From Myxococcus virescens (GTDB taxonomy: Bacteria > Myxococcota > Myxococcia > Myxococcales > Myxococcaceae): a stretch of DNA of 64,000 nt. Both the position numbers and the translations under genes were made by a program. Each line of letters opens with the position of its first letter. Within the stretch, counting starts at the first letter, position 1. The notes beneath the pieces were generated by a model. It saw only the letters and a program-made list of their open reading frames with translations. It was not told where the DNA came from and ran no database searches. This document shows, piece by piece, positions 36,847-45,704 of the stretch. Location: contig NZ_FNAJ01000001.1 of NCBI RefSeq assembly GCF_900101905.1, positions 744,001-808,000 on the forward strand, given 5' to 3'.

Positions 36847-38579
36847 GCCCCCCGAACCGCCGCCGCATCGCCCCCTGGCTGGGAGTGGTTGCCCTCGCCG
36901 TCCTCGTCGCCGTGGCCTGGAAGCCCCTCGCGGGCTGGTTCTTCGGCTCCACGTCCCACACCGGCACCGCGCCCGCGACGCATGAGGCTCACAGCGGCGC
37001 GGGCACGCCGCTGCCCGACGCCGCTTTGGAGTACACGCGCGCGGCCTTCGAGTCCTACGAAGCCACACGGGCCTTGCTCGCGCAGGACACCCTGGAAGGA
37101 CTCGAGGCCAGGGCGGGAGCGCTGAAGGCCGCGCTCCAGCAGGCCGCCGAGGCCACCCAGGGTCATGGCACGCCGCTGACGGCCTGGCTCCAGCAGGGCG
37201 CGGACGGCGCCGCGCAACTCGCTTCGGCGAAGGACGCCGAGGCAGCGCGCCAGCACTTCGCGCGCGTGAGTGAAGCGCTCATCGCCCTGGCGTCCGCCGA
37301 TCCGCGGCTCCAGGAAGGCTGGCACGTCTTCGAATGCCCCATGGTGGAGGGGGTGAATCAGTGGCTCCAGCGCGAGCCCAAGCTGGAGAACCCGTACATG
37401 GGCCGGCGCATGCTGGCGTGTGGCTCCGCCAGCGAGTGGCGCTCGGCCGCTCCCGCGGGTGCTCACGGCGAGGGTGAAATCGCGCACTACACCTGCCCCA
37501 TGCACCCGTCCGTGAAGCAGCACAGCCCGGGCGCGTGCCCCATCTGCGGCATGGACCTGACCCCCGTCAGCCGCGCCGAGCTGGCGAGCGGCATCATCCG
37601 GGTGGACGACCTGCGGCGGCAGCGCATCGGCGTGAAGACGGCGAAGGTGGAGCAGGCCTCCATGGACCTGTCCCTGCGCGCGCTCGGCCGCGTCACCTTC
37701 GACGAGAAGTCGCTGGTGGACGTCACCCTCAAGCTGGACGGCTACATCCACGAGCTGCGCGTCAACGCCACGGGCGAGCCGGTGAAGAAGGGCGACGTCC
37801 TCTTCACCCTCTACAGCCCGGAGCTCTACGCCGCGCAGCAGGAGTACCTGCTGGCGCGTCAGAGCCAGAGCGCGGCCAACGCGTCGCTCGTGGGCGCGGC
37901 GCGCAAGCGGCTGGAGCTGTGGGGCCTGTCCGCGGCGCAAATCGAGCGCGTCGCCCAGCGAGGCCAGCCGGTGGAGAACATGCCCTTCCTGGCGCCCGCC
38001 AGCGGCTACGTGCTGGAGAAGAACGTGGTGGAGGGCGCGGCGGTGAAGGCCGGTGAGCGCCTGTTCCGCATCGCCCCGCTGGCGAAGGTGTGGGTGGAGG
38101 CGGACGTGTACGAGCAGGACCTGGCGCGCGTGAAGCCGGGCCATCCGGTGGAAGTCACCCTGCCCTACCTGCCTGGGAAGAAATACGCGGGCAGCGTCGG
38201 CTACGTGTACCCGTCCCTGCAAGGCGCCACGCGCACCGGGCGCATCCGCATCGAGCTGCCCAACCCGGAGCTGGAGCTGAAGCCGGACATGTACGCGGAC
38301 GTCCGCTTCATTCTGCAGGGCGGCGCGCCGCGACTCCAGATTCCCGACTCGGCCGTCATCTACACCGGCCCGCGGCGGCTGGTGTTCGTGGACCTGGGCG
38401 AGGGCCGGCTGCGGCCCCAGGAAGTGAAGCTCGGCATCAAGGGCAACGGCACCTACGAGGTGCTGGAGGGCCTGTCGCCCGGCGACGTCGTCGTCACCAG
38501 CGGCAACTTCCTCATCGCGGCGGAGAGCCGCATCCGCTCCGCCACGGATGACTTCGGAGGCAGCCATGCAGCCCACTGA
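36843..38579 (+). CDS. RND adaptor with DUF3347 and heavy-metal-binding domain (CusB-like)
   Basis: A 578-residue membrane-fusion protein. Residues 10-33 anchor it. A DUF3347 region follows (about 60-195, with FECPMVEGVNQWLQ and ENPYMGRRMLACG), then the heavy-metal-binding domain YTCPMHPSVKQHSPG with CPICGMDLTP (216-241). The barrel-sandwich and beta-barrel adaptor segments follow (VKKGDVLFTLYSPELYAAQQEYL, LAKVWVEADVYEQDLARV). The HMBD and DUF3347 modules are typical of copper/silver CusB adaptors, which receive metal from chaperones and open the pump. The C-terminus ends in SHAAH. The pump gene start overlaps it by 14 bases. The N-terminal extension makes it longer than E. coli CusB. Confidence 0.9.
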   Translation: MSPPNRRRIAPWLGVVALAVLVAVAWKPLAGWFFGSTSHTGTAPATHEAHSGAGTPLPDAALEYTRAAFESYEATRALLAQDTLEGLEARAGALKAALQQAAEATQGHGTPLTAWLQQGADGAAQLASAKDAEAARQHFARVSEALIALASADPRLQEGWHVFECPMVEGVNQWLQREPKLENPYMGRRMLACGSASEWRSAAPAGAHGEGEIAHYTCPMHPSVKQHSPGACPICGMDLTPVSRAELASGIIRVDDLRRQRIGVKTAKVEQASMDLSLRALGRVTFDEKSLVDVTLKLDGYIHELRVNATGEPVKKGDVLFTLYSPELYAAQQEYLLARQSQSAANASLVGAARKRLELWGLSAAQIERVAQRGQPVENMPFLAPASGYVLEKNVVEGAAVKAGERLFRIAPLAKVWVEADVYEQDLARVKPGHPVEVTLPYLPGKKYAGSVGYVYPSLQGATRTGRIRIELPNPELELKPDMYADVRFILQGGAPRLQIPDSAVIYTGPRRLVFVDLGEGRLRPQEVKLGIKGNGTYEVLEGLSPGDVVVTSGNFLIAAESRIRSATDDFGGSHAAH

Positions 38580-41500
38580 GAACGGCGGACAGGGCTTCAT
38601 CGGCCGCATCATCGGTGCGTGCGCGCGCAACCCGTTCCTCACCCTCCTGCTGGTGGGCGGCCTGGCGGCGTGGGCCGTCCACGCGGTTCGCAACACCAAG
38701 CTGGACGCCATCCCCGACCTGTCCGACACGCAGGTCATCGTCTTCACCGAATGGATGGGACGTGGGCCGGACCTGGTCGAGGACCAGATCACCTACCCCA
38801 TCTCCTCCTCCCTGCTGTCGGCGCCGAAGGTGAAGGCCGTCCGTGGCCAGTCCATGTTCGGCATGTCCTTCATCTACGTCATCTTCGAGGACGGCACGGA
38901 CATGTACTGGGCGCGCAGCCGCGTGCTCGAATACATGGAGACGGCGCGCGGACGCCTGCCCGCGGGTGTGACGCCCATGCTGGGTCCGGACGCCACCGGC
39001 GTGGGCTGGGTGTTCCAGTACGCGCTCGTGGACGAGAGCGGCAAGCACTCCCTGGCGGACCTGCGCAGCCTCCAGGACTGGAACGTTCGCTACGCGCTCT
39101 CCAGCGTGCCCGGCGTGGCGGAAGTCGCCAGCGTGGGCGGCATCGTCAAGCAGTACCAGGTGCAGGTGGACCCCAACCAACTGCGCGCCTACGGCGTGAC
39201 GCTGGGCGAGGTGACACGCGCGGTCCGCGAGTCCAACGAGGACGTGGGCGGCCGGGTGATGGAAATCGCGGGCCACGAGCACATCATCCGAGGACGTGGC
39301 TACATCCGCTCCACGCAGGACATCGAGAACATCCCGCTGAAGGTGAGCGGGGACGGCACGCCCGTGCTGGTGCGCAACGTGGGCACGGTGAGCCTGGGGC
39401 CGGACATCCGCCGGGGTGTCGCGGAGCTGGACGGCAAGGGCGAGGTGGCCGGCGGCATCGTCGTCATGCGCTACGGGGAGAACGCGCTCACCGTCATCGA
39501 CGCGGTGAAGGAGCGCCTGGAGGAGGTGCGCGCGGGCCTGCCGGAGGGCGTGGAGCTGGTCGTCACCTATGACCGCTCGGGGCTCATCGAGGAGTCCATC
39601 AGCACGCTCAGCCGGGCGCTGGTGGAGGAGATGCTGGTGGTCAGCCTCATCATCTTCCTCTTCCTGATGCACGCGCGCAGCGCGCTGGTCACCATCTTCA
39701 CCCTGCCCCTGGCGGTGCTGCTCGCCTTCATCCCCATGTACTACCAGGAGCTCACCGCCAACATCATGAGCCTGGGCGGCATCATCGTCGCCATTGGCGC
39801 CATGGTGGATGCCTCCATCATCATCGTGGAGAACATCCACAAGAAGCTGGAGGCGTGGGAGGCGGAAGGCCGCCCCGGCGAGCGGCGCGAGGTCATCATC
39901 TCCGCGATGCAGGAGGTGGGGCCCTCCATCTTCGGCACGCTGCTGGTGCTCACCGTCGCCTTCCTCCCCGTCTTCACGCTGGAGGCCACCGAAGGCCGGC
40001 TCTTCAAGCCGCTGGCGTACACGAAGACGTACTCCATGGGCTTCGCCGCGGTGCTGGCGGTGACGCTCACGCCCGCGCTGGCGGTGCTCTTCATCCGCGG
40101 ACGCATCCGCCGGGAGGACGAGAACCCCCTCAACCGCTGGCTGGTGGCCCTCTACATGCCGGTGGTGCGCTTCGTGGTGCGGCACGCCAAGGTGGTGGTG
40201 GCGCTGTCCGTGGTGGCCATGGCGCTGACGGTGCCGGCCTTCATGCGGCTGGGCCATGAGTTCATGCCGCCGCTCAACGAAGGCGCCATCCTCTACATGC
40301 CCACCTCGCCGCCGGGCATGTCCATCACCGAGGCCACGCGCATCCTCCAGTCCATGGACGCGGAGCTGAAGCGCATTCCAGAGGTGGTCAGCGTCTTCGG
40401 CAAGGCGGGCCGCGCGGAGACGGCCACGGACCCGGCGCCCCTGTCCATGTTCGAGACGACGGTGGTGCTCAAGCCGAAGTCCGAGTGGCGCAAGGGCCTC
40501 ACCTGGGAAGCCCTGCTGACGGAGATGGACGAGACGCTCCAGTACCCGGGCATGCCCAACATCTTCTGGATGCCCATCCAGACGCGCACGGAGATGCTGG
40601 CCACCGGCATCCGAAGTCCGCTGGGCATCCAGGTGTTTGGCGACGACCTGGACACGCTGGAGCAGGCGGCGGTGGCCATTGAAAAGGCCGTGGCCCAGGT
40701 GCCCGGCACGCGCAGCGCGTTCGCGGACCGCTCCACCGGTGGCTTCTACGTGGACATCGAGGTGAAGCGGGAAGAGGCCGCGCGCCTGGGCCTGGGCGTG
40801 AAGGACATCAACGAGGTGGTGATGGGCGCCATCGGCGGAGAGAACGTCTCCCAGACGGTGGAGGGCCGCGAGCGCTACCCCATCAACGTGCGCTACGCGC
40901 GTGAGTACCGCGACAGCCCCGAGCTGTTGAAGGAGGTGCTGGTCCCCACCCCGGCCGGCGCGCAGGTGCCGCTGGCCCAGGTGGCGGACGTGCGCTTCGT
41001 GCAGGGCCCGCCGATGATTCGCAGCGAGGGCGGCAAGCTCGTCACCTACGTCTTCGTGGACACCGCGCGGCCCATCGCGGACTACGTGAAGGACGCGAAG
41101 GCGGCGGTGGCGCGCGAGGTGAAGACGCCCACCGGCGTGCGCGTGGAGTGGAGCGGCCAGTTCAAGTACTTCGAGCGCGCCACGGAGAAGCTCAAGGTGG
41201 TGATTCCCGTCACCCTGCTGCTGGTGTGCCTGCTGCTGTACTTCAGCACGAAGTCGGTGGTGGAGATGGGCATCGTCCTGCTGGCGGTGCCCTTCAGCCT
41301 GATTGGCGCGGTGTGGCTGCTGTACCTGCTCGACTACAACATGAGCATCGCCGTGTGGGTGGGGCTCATCGCGCTGGCCGGGCTGGACGCGGAGACGGGC
41401 GTGGTGATGCTGCTCTACCTCACCCTGGCCCATCAGAAGGCGGGCCAGGAGGGACGGCTGCGCTCCATGGCCGACCTGACGGAGACCATCGTTGATGGCG

Positions 41501-41766
41501 CGGCGCGTCGTATCCGTCCCAAGCTGATGACGGTGATGACGGACATGATTGGCCTGCTCCCCGTGCTGTGGAGCACCGGCACGGGCGCGGACGTGATGAA
41601 GCGCATCGCCGCGCCGCTGGTGGGCGGACTCGTGACGTCGTTTTTACTCGAGCTGACCGTATATCCGGCCATCTTCGCCCTCTGGAAGCGGCGCCACCTT
41701 CCCCAGGAGCAGCCAGAGGAAGGCACAGGAGAGCCACCCCTGCCCGCCGAAACTCAGACAGCCTGA
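38566..41766 (+). CDS. Heavy-metal RND efflux permease, CusA-like (monovalent Cu/Ag type)
   Basis: A 1066-residue proton-driven inner-membrane pump with twelve predicted helices and two large periplasmic loops. In helix 4 it has LGGIIVAIGAMVDASIIIVEN, the form of CusA-type (HME4) pumps rather than the DFG-containing CzcA form. Methionines placed like the CusA metal triad are visible, for instance in FWMPIQTRTEMLATGIRSP. The ATG at 38566 is preferred to one 6 residues upstream because GGAGG lies 5 bases before it; it overlaps the adaptor gene by 14 bases. With the adaptor and channel genes it makes a complete trans-envelope system for Cu(I)/Ag(I); metal specificity is inferred. Confidence 0.9.
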   Translation: MQPTENGGQGFIGRIIGACARNPFLTLLLVGGLAAWAVHAVRNTKLDAIPDLSDTQVIVFTEWMGRGPDLVEDQITYPISSSLLSAPKVKAVRGQSMFGMSFIYVIFEDGTDMYWARSRVLEYMETARGRLPAGVTPMLGPDATGVGWVFQYALVDESGKHSLADLRSLQDWNVRYALSSVPGVAEVASVGGIVKQYQVQVDPNQLRAYGVTLGEVTRAVRESNEDVGGRVMEIAGHEHIIRGRGYIRSTQDIENIPLKVSGDGTPVLVRNVGTVSLGPDIRRGVAELDGKGEVAGGIVVMRYGENALTVIDAVKERLEEVRAGLPEGVELVVTYDRSGLIEESISTLSRALVEEMLVVSLIIFLFLMHARSALVTIFTLPLAVLLAFIPMYYQELTANIMSLGGIIVAIGAMVDASIIIVENIHKKLEAWEAEGRPGERREVIISAMQEVGPSIFGTLLVLTVAFLPVFTLEATEGRLFKPLAYTKTYSMGFAAVLAVTLTPALAVLFIRGRIRREDENPLNRWLVALYMPVVRFVVRHAKVVVALSVVAMALTVPAFMRLGHEFMPPLNEGAILYMPTSPPGMSITEATRILQSMDAELKRIPEVVSVFGKAGRAETATDPAPLSMFETTVVLKPKSEWRKGLTWEALLTEMDETLQYPGMPNIFWMPIQTRTEMLATGIRSPLGIQVFGDDLDTLEQAAVAIEKAVAQVPGTRSAFADRSTGGFYVDIEVKREEAARLGLGVKDINEVVMGAIGGENVSQTVEGRERYPINVRYAREYRDSPELLKEVLVPTPAGAQVPLAQVADVRFVQGPPMIRSEGGKLVTYVFVDTARPIADYVKDAKAAVAREVKTPTGVRVEWSGQFKYFERATEKLKVVIPVTLLLVCLLLYFSTKSVVEMGIVLLAVPFSLIGAVWLLYLLDYNMSIAVWVGLIALAGLDAETGVVMLLYLTLAHQKAGQEGRLRSMADLTETIVDGAARRIRPKLMTVMTDMIGLLPVLWSTGTGADVMKRIAAPLVGGLVTSFLLELTVYPAIFALWKRRHLPQEQPEEGTGEPPLPAETQTA

Positions 41767-41803
41767 AAAAGTGCAATCTGGCTGAATCTGGACACTCGAG
41801 TTC

Positions 41804-41831
41804 GCCCCGGGAGTTACGCAACTCCCGGGGC
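41804..41831 (+). terminator. Hairpin terminator of the first RND operon
   Basis: A 12-bp perfect stem (41804-41815 with 41820-41831) and a 4-base loop lie 38 bases after the pump stop. No U tract follows. It separates the efflux operon from the amidase gene. Confidence 0.7.
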
Positions 41832-41886
41832 CTGGGTGCCGATAATCCGGGCAGATTCACGCAGCCTCTACCCCCTGGAAGCCCTC

Positions 41887-42732
41887 ATGAGCCTTCGCCT
41901 GCCCTCGCTCTCCTCCGTGTTCCGCGCCCCTCAGGCGCAGGCCCCCCGCACCGCCGCCGCCGCGGCCTCCACGGTCTCCGCGCCGCCCGCGGGACTGCGC
42001 AAGGGCGACACCGGGCCCAAGGTGAAGCAGCTGCAGGATGCGCTCGTGAAGGTGGGCTACATGACGAAGGCCCAGGTGACGACGGGCCCCGGCACCTTCG
42101 GTCCGCAGACGGAAACGGCGGTGAAGAAGTTCCAGGCGGACAACAAGCTGCCCACCACCGGCTTCTACGGTGACCTCACGCACGCGGCGCTGAAGAAGGC
42201 GCTGGGCACCAGCGGCCCCACCACGCCCACCACCCCGGGCGGCAAGTTCACCAAGCCCGCGGTCATCAACGCGCCCTCGCCGAACCAGAACTCGCGCGGC
42301 GGGACGAAGATCGACACCATCGTCATGCACCACACCGCGACCAACAACGGCGCGGGCGACCTGGCGTGGATGCGCAATCCGCAGAGCAAGGTGTCCGCGC
42401 ACTACATGGTGGACCGCGACGGGAAGATCTATCAGCTGGTCGGTGACGACAAGCGCGCCTGGCACGCGGGCAAGGGCGAGCTGCACGGCGTGCCCTCGGA
42501 CATCAACAACCGCTCCATCGGCATCGAAATCGTGAACGACGGCAGCGGCAAGACGCCCTTCACCGAGGCGCAGTACCAGTCGCTCACCCAGCTCACCGGC
42601 TACCTGAAGCAGCAGCACAACATTCCGATGAAGAACATCGTGGGCCACGCCGACGTGGCGGTTCCCAAGGGCCGCAAGAACGACCCGGCGCCCAACTTCG
42701 ATTGGAACCGGCTGCGCAAGGGCATCTCCTGA
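41887..42732 (+). CDS. N-acetylmuramoyl-L-alanine amidase (Amidase_2) with peptidoglycan-binding domain
   Basis: A 281-residue enzyme. Residues about 35-105 form a PG_binding_1 domain (LRKGDTGPKVKQLQDALVKVG, FGPQTETAVKKFQ). After a Pro/Thr linker comes an AmpD-like amidase domain. Zinc ligands are the histidine in IDTIVMHHTATNN and the histidine and aspartate of GHADVAVPKGRKNDPAPNFDW, all present. It would cut the bond between muramic acid and L-alanine, in wall remodelling or prey-wall lysis. No classic signal peptide is seen, though the N-terminus is Ala-rich. Start 41887 has GGAAG upstream. It stands between two metal-efflux operons with its own terminator, so its placing there may be incidental. 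Confidence 0.88.
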   Translation: MSLRLPSLSSVFRAPQAQAPRTAAAAASTVSAPPAGLRKGDTGPKVKQLQDALVKVGYMTKAQVTTGPGTFGPQTETAVKKFQADNKLPTTGFYGDLTHAALKKALGTSGPTTPTTPGGKFTKPAVINAPSPNQNSRGGTKIDTIVMHHTATNNGAGDLAWMRNPQSKVSAHYMVDRDGKIYQLVGDDKRAWHAGKGELHGVPSDINNRSIGIEIVNDGSGKTPFTEAQYQSLTQLTGYLKQQHNIPMKNIVGHADVAVPKGRKNDPAPNFDWNRLRKGIS

Positions 42733-42746
42733 CAGTCGTCTTCCCC

Positions 42747-42788
42747 TGCGTGCGAGGAGGCTCACCCGGTGTGAGTCCCTCGCACGCA
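42747..42788 (+). terminator. Two-part hairpin terminator after the amidase gene
   Basis: An 11-bp perfect outer stem (42747-42757 with 42778-42788) encloses a 5-bp inner stem (42761-42765 with 42771-42775). It begins 15 bases after the amidase stop and ends 34 bases before the next gene. Confidence 0.75.
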
Positions 42789-42821
42789 TTGCGTTTGGAA
42801 ACGTGGTAGAAGGTCGCCAGC

Positions 42822-43136
42822 GTGCTCCGAATCTGGCTCATCGTCTGCCTGTTCCTGTTCGCCCCGGGCCTGGGGGGCTTGATGCCCACCCTCACTGGCG
42901 CGGTGGGCGAGGTCTGCACGCAGAGCTGCCCGGACGATGATGACCAGGGGCAGTGCGCCCCGGACTGCATCGACTGCACCTGCTGCGCCCACGTGCGCAC
43001 CGTGGCCGCGCATGCCCCGCCGCCTTCCTTCGTGCTGCTCGTGTCGCGGCCCTTGCGCGTCGCCTACGAGAAGGCCGAACCGTTGTCGGCCGACGGGCGT
43101 GACATCCTCCACGTCCCCATAGCCCCCCTCGCGTAG
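42822..43136 (+). CDS. Small exported Cys/Asp-rich protein heading the second RND operon
   Basis: A 104-residue protein with an N-terminal hydrophobic export segment (LIVCLFLFAPGLGGLMP). The mature part contains CTQSCPDDDDQGQCAPDCIDCTCCAHVR: eight cysteines and a run of acidic residues within about 35 positions, suited to bind metal ions. No family is recognised. It occupies the same place before the second RND operon as the 135-residue Cys/His protein before the first, although the sequences do not align well. The GTG start has GAAGG about 8 bases upstream. The gap to the channel gene is 109 bases, so one transcript is possible. Confidence 0.7.
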   Translation: MLRIWLIVCLFLFAPGLGGLMPTLTGAVGEVCTQSCPDDDDQGQCAPDCIDCTCCAHVRTVAAHAPPPSFVLLVSRPLRVAYEKAEPLSADGRDILHVPIAPLA

Positions 43137-43245
43137 GTCGCGTCCGCCGTCTCGTTCGCTCGCGTCCGCCAGGACAGGTGTGCCCGTGTGTCATCGCGGG
43201 GCACGCTCCACCTGACGCACGCCTCCCTTTCGCGAGGTCATCGCC

Positions 43246-44508
43246 GTGCCCCATCCACTCACGGTGGCAGCCTTCGGGCTCGCCGCCGCACTCCTATTTC
43301 CACGTGTCGCCGCGGCCCAGCCGGGCTCCGCCGACGCCGCGCTGTCCCTTGAAGAGACCCTGGCCCTGGCCCGCCAGCGCGCCCCCGCGCTGCTGGATGC
43401 CGCGGGCCGCGCCGCCGAGGCCCAGGGCCCCGTGGCGGCCGCCGCGTCGCTGCTGAACGACAACCCCACCTTCGAGCTCCAGGCGGGCCCGCGCAGTGCC
43501 CCTGGCTCGCCGGGAAACCCCGCCGTGCGCGGGCTGGACTTGAGCGTGGGCATCAGCCAGGCCTTCGAGCTGGGCGGAAAGGGCGGCGCCCGCCGGGCAT
43601 CCGCGCGCGCCGGTCTGGAGATGGAGACGGCCCTCCAGCGCGACGCCGAGCGCCGGGTGCTGGGCGACGTCGCCGCGCGCTTCCTCCAGGCGCTGCACGC
43701 GCGGGAGCGGCTGAGCCTCGCGCGGGAAGCCGAGGCCGCCGCCCGGGAGACCACGAACTCCGCCCAGCGGCGCTTCGAGGCCGGTGATGTGCCCGTGGTG
43801 GACGTCAACGTGGCGCGCGTGTCCCTGGCCCGCCTGCGCGCGGAGGTGGCCACCGCGGAGGGGGACGAGGCCGTCCAACTCCACCAGTTGCGCGCGATGT
43901 TGGGCCTTCCGCTCACGCATCCGTTGGCCATCCGCGGTGAGCTGCGAGTGCTCGCGCTCCAGCCTGTCATGGAGACGAAGACAGACACCGTGGCGGCGCG
44001 GCCCGATATCACCGCGCTGGAAGCGGAGCTTGCCCAGGCGGATGCCGACCGCCGCATGGGCCGGGCGAGCGTCTGGCCGGACATCACCGCGGGGTTTCTG
44101 TACCAGCGGGAGATTGATGAAACCGCCTACCTCGGCGCCCTGAGCGTGCCGCTGCCGATCTTCGACCGGGGAGACAACGCCCGGGTGACGGGCGATGCCC
44201 GCGTGCGCCGGCTCCAATCCCTGCTGGCCGCGGCCCGGGTGGAAGTGGACGTCCAGGTGGAGGCCGCGCGCGTGCAGCACCGCAAGCGACTGGAAGCCGT
44301 GACGCTGCTGGAAGCCGACGCCCTGCCGCTGCTCAATGACAACGAGCGTCTCGCTCGCCGCTCCTACGAAGCCGGAGAGATGGGCCTCGCCGAATTCCTC
44401 CTCGTTCGCCGCGACACGCTGGAAGCGCGTGCCGCCTACCTCGACAGCCTCCTCCAGGCAGCCCTCGCCCGCATCCAACTGGCCGTGGAGACTGGAGCCC
44501 TTCCATGA
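43246..44508 (+). CDS. TolC-family outer-membrane factor of the second RND pump (CzcC-like)
   Basis: A 420-residue exported outer-membrane factor with signal peptide (LLFPRVAAAQPG) and TolC-type helical repeats, for example LALARQRAPALLDAAGRA in the first half and SYEAGEMGLAEFLLVRRDTLE in the second. The latter resembles CzcC and CnrC proteins. It provides the exit channel for the pump encoded two genes downstream. The start is GTG. Its stop overlaps the adaptor's ATG by four bases. Sequence is clearly different from the first operon's channel protein, so the two pumps are not recent duplicates. Confidence 0.85.
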   Translation: MPHPLTVAAFGLAAALLFPRVAAAQPGSADAALSLEETLALARQRAPALLDAAGRAAEAQGPVAAAASLLNDNPTFELQAGPRSAPGSPGNPAVRGLDLSVGISQAFELGGKGGARRASARAGLEMETALQRDAERRVLGDVAARFLQALHARERLSLAREAEAAARETTNSAQRRFEAGDVPVVDVNVARVSLARLRAEVATAEGDEAVQLHQLRAMLGLPLTHPLAIRGELRVLALQPVMETKTDTVAARPDITALEAELAQADADRRMGRASVWPDITAGFLYQREIDETAYLGALSVPLPIFDRGDNARVTGDARVRRLQSLLAAARVEVDVQVEAARVQHRKRLEAVTLLEADALPLLNDNERLARRSYEAGEMGLAEFLLVRRDTLEARAAYLDSLLQAALARIQLAVETGALP

Positions 44509-45704
44509 GGCCCCTCCACGCCGCGGTGGCCGCCCTCCTCCTGCTCACCGCCTGCAAGCGCGAGGCGCCGCACGACGAGCAGGAACATGGACATGACGAG
44601 CCCTCCGCCCAGGAAGCTGCCCACCACGACGACCATGGCGAGCCCCACGTCCGCATCGCGTCGGAAATGTTGAGAGACTTGCGCATCACCACCGCGCCCG
44701 TGGGCGTGCGCCCGGGCGGTGAGAATGTCACCGTCCTGGGAGAGCTCACCTTCAGCGAGGACGCCTACGCGGAGGTGGCCTCCCCCATCGCCGCCCGTGT
44801 GAGCGCCGTCTTCGTCACCACCGGTCAGGCGGTGAAGCGAGGCGAAAAGCTCGCGGACCTGCGCAGCCCCGAGCTGGGCAAGGCGCGCGCGGCGCTGCAA
44901 GCGGCCCAGGCCCAGGCCCAGGCCGCGCGTCAGGCCGCCGAGCGCAAGCGCACGCTCGCGGACGAGCGCATCATCGCGAGCAAGGACGTGCAAGCCGCCG
45001 AAGCAGAGGCCGCCGCCGCCGAGGCCGCTGTCGCCGCCGCGCGCGCGGAGCTGGTGGCCCTGGGCGTGAGCGAAGAAGAGCTGCGCGGCGGCAACGTCCC
45101 CCCGGGCTTCGTCCTGCGCGCCCCCCTGTCCGGCACCGTCGTCGAACGCACCGCGCGGATGGGGCAGATGGCGGACCCCAACCTGCCGCTGTTCTGCATT
45201 GGTGACGTGTCCTCGCTGTGGCTGGTGGTGCACGCCTTCGAGCGTGACGCCGTGCGCATCCAGCGTGGCACGCAGGCCCGCATCACCTTCGCGGCCTTTC
45301 CGGGCCAGGAGTTCATGGCGAAGGTGGGCCATGTGGGGCAGCGCGTGGATGCGACATCACGCACCATCCCCGTGAGGCTGGAGCTGGACAACGCCGACGG
45401 CCAACTTCGGCCCGGCATGTCCGCGTCGGCCTACATCCCGTTGGGGGACCCGGGAGCGCCCATCACCGCCGTGCCCGCGGCGGCGCTCCAGCGGCTGGAA
45501 GGTGGCTGGGTGGCCTTCCTGCCCACGGACGCGCGCGGCGTCTTCGAGCGGCGCGAGGTGGGCCGGGGCCGCACGCTGGGCGGCGACGTGGAGGTCCTCA
45601 CCGGACTGAAGCCCGGCGAGCAGGTGGTGGTGGAAGGCGCGTTCCTCCTCAAGGCGGAGGCGGAGAAGTTGAGCGGCGGAGGGAGTGACGGCCATGCGCA
45701 CTGA
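44505..45704 (+). CDS. RND adaptor lipoprotein with His-rich ends (CzcB-like)
   Basis: A 399-residue membrane-fusion lipoprotein (LLLTAC). Just after the lipid anchor is a His/Asp/Glu-rich stretch (HDEQEHGHDEPS, then HHDDHGEPH), and the last residues are DGHAH: potential sites for divalent ions such as Zn, Co or Cd. The core shows the lipoyl, alpha-hairpin and barrel parts (AQAQAQAARQAAERKRTLADER and VLRAPLSGTVVERTARMGQ). The HMBD and DUF3347 domains of the first operon's adaptor are absent, which supports a different metal. It overlaps the channel gene by four bases and the pump gene by eleven. Confidence 0.88.
   Translation: MRPLHAAVAALLLLTACKREAPHDEQEHGHDEPSAQEAAHHDDHGEPHVRIASEMLRDLRITTAPVGVRPGGENVTVLGELTFSEDAYAEVASPIAARVSAVFVTTGQAVKRGEKLADLRSPELGKARAALQAAQAQAQAARQAAERKRTLADERIIASKDVQAAEAEAAAAEAAVAAARAELVALGVSEEELRGGNVPPGFVLRAPLSGTVVERTARMGQMADPNLPLFCIGDVSSLWLVVHAFERDAVRIQRGTQARITFAAFPGQEFMAKVGHVGQRVDATSRTIPVRLELDNADGQLRPGMSASAYIPLGDPGAPITAVPAAALQRLEGGWVAFLPTDARGVFERREVGRGRTLGGDVEVLTGLKPGEQVVVEGAFLLKAEAEKLSGGGSDGHAH

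Noticed and set aside
38512..41433. A 973-residue open frame antisense to the CusA-like pump
   Set aside because: Composition is His/Arg/Ala repeats without domains; the opposite strand encodes a complete RND pump.
42792..42803. Palindrome CGTTTGGAAACG before the second RND operon
   Set aside because: It is short, only about 20 bases from the start codon and sits just behind a terminator; chance occurrence is likely.
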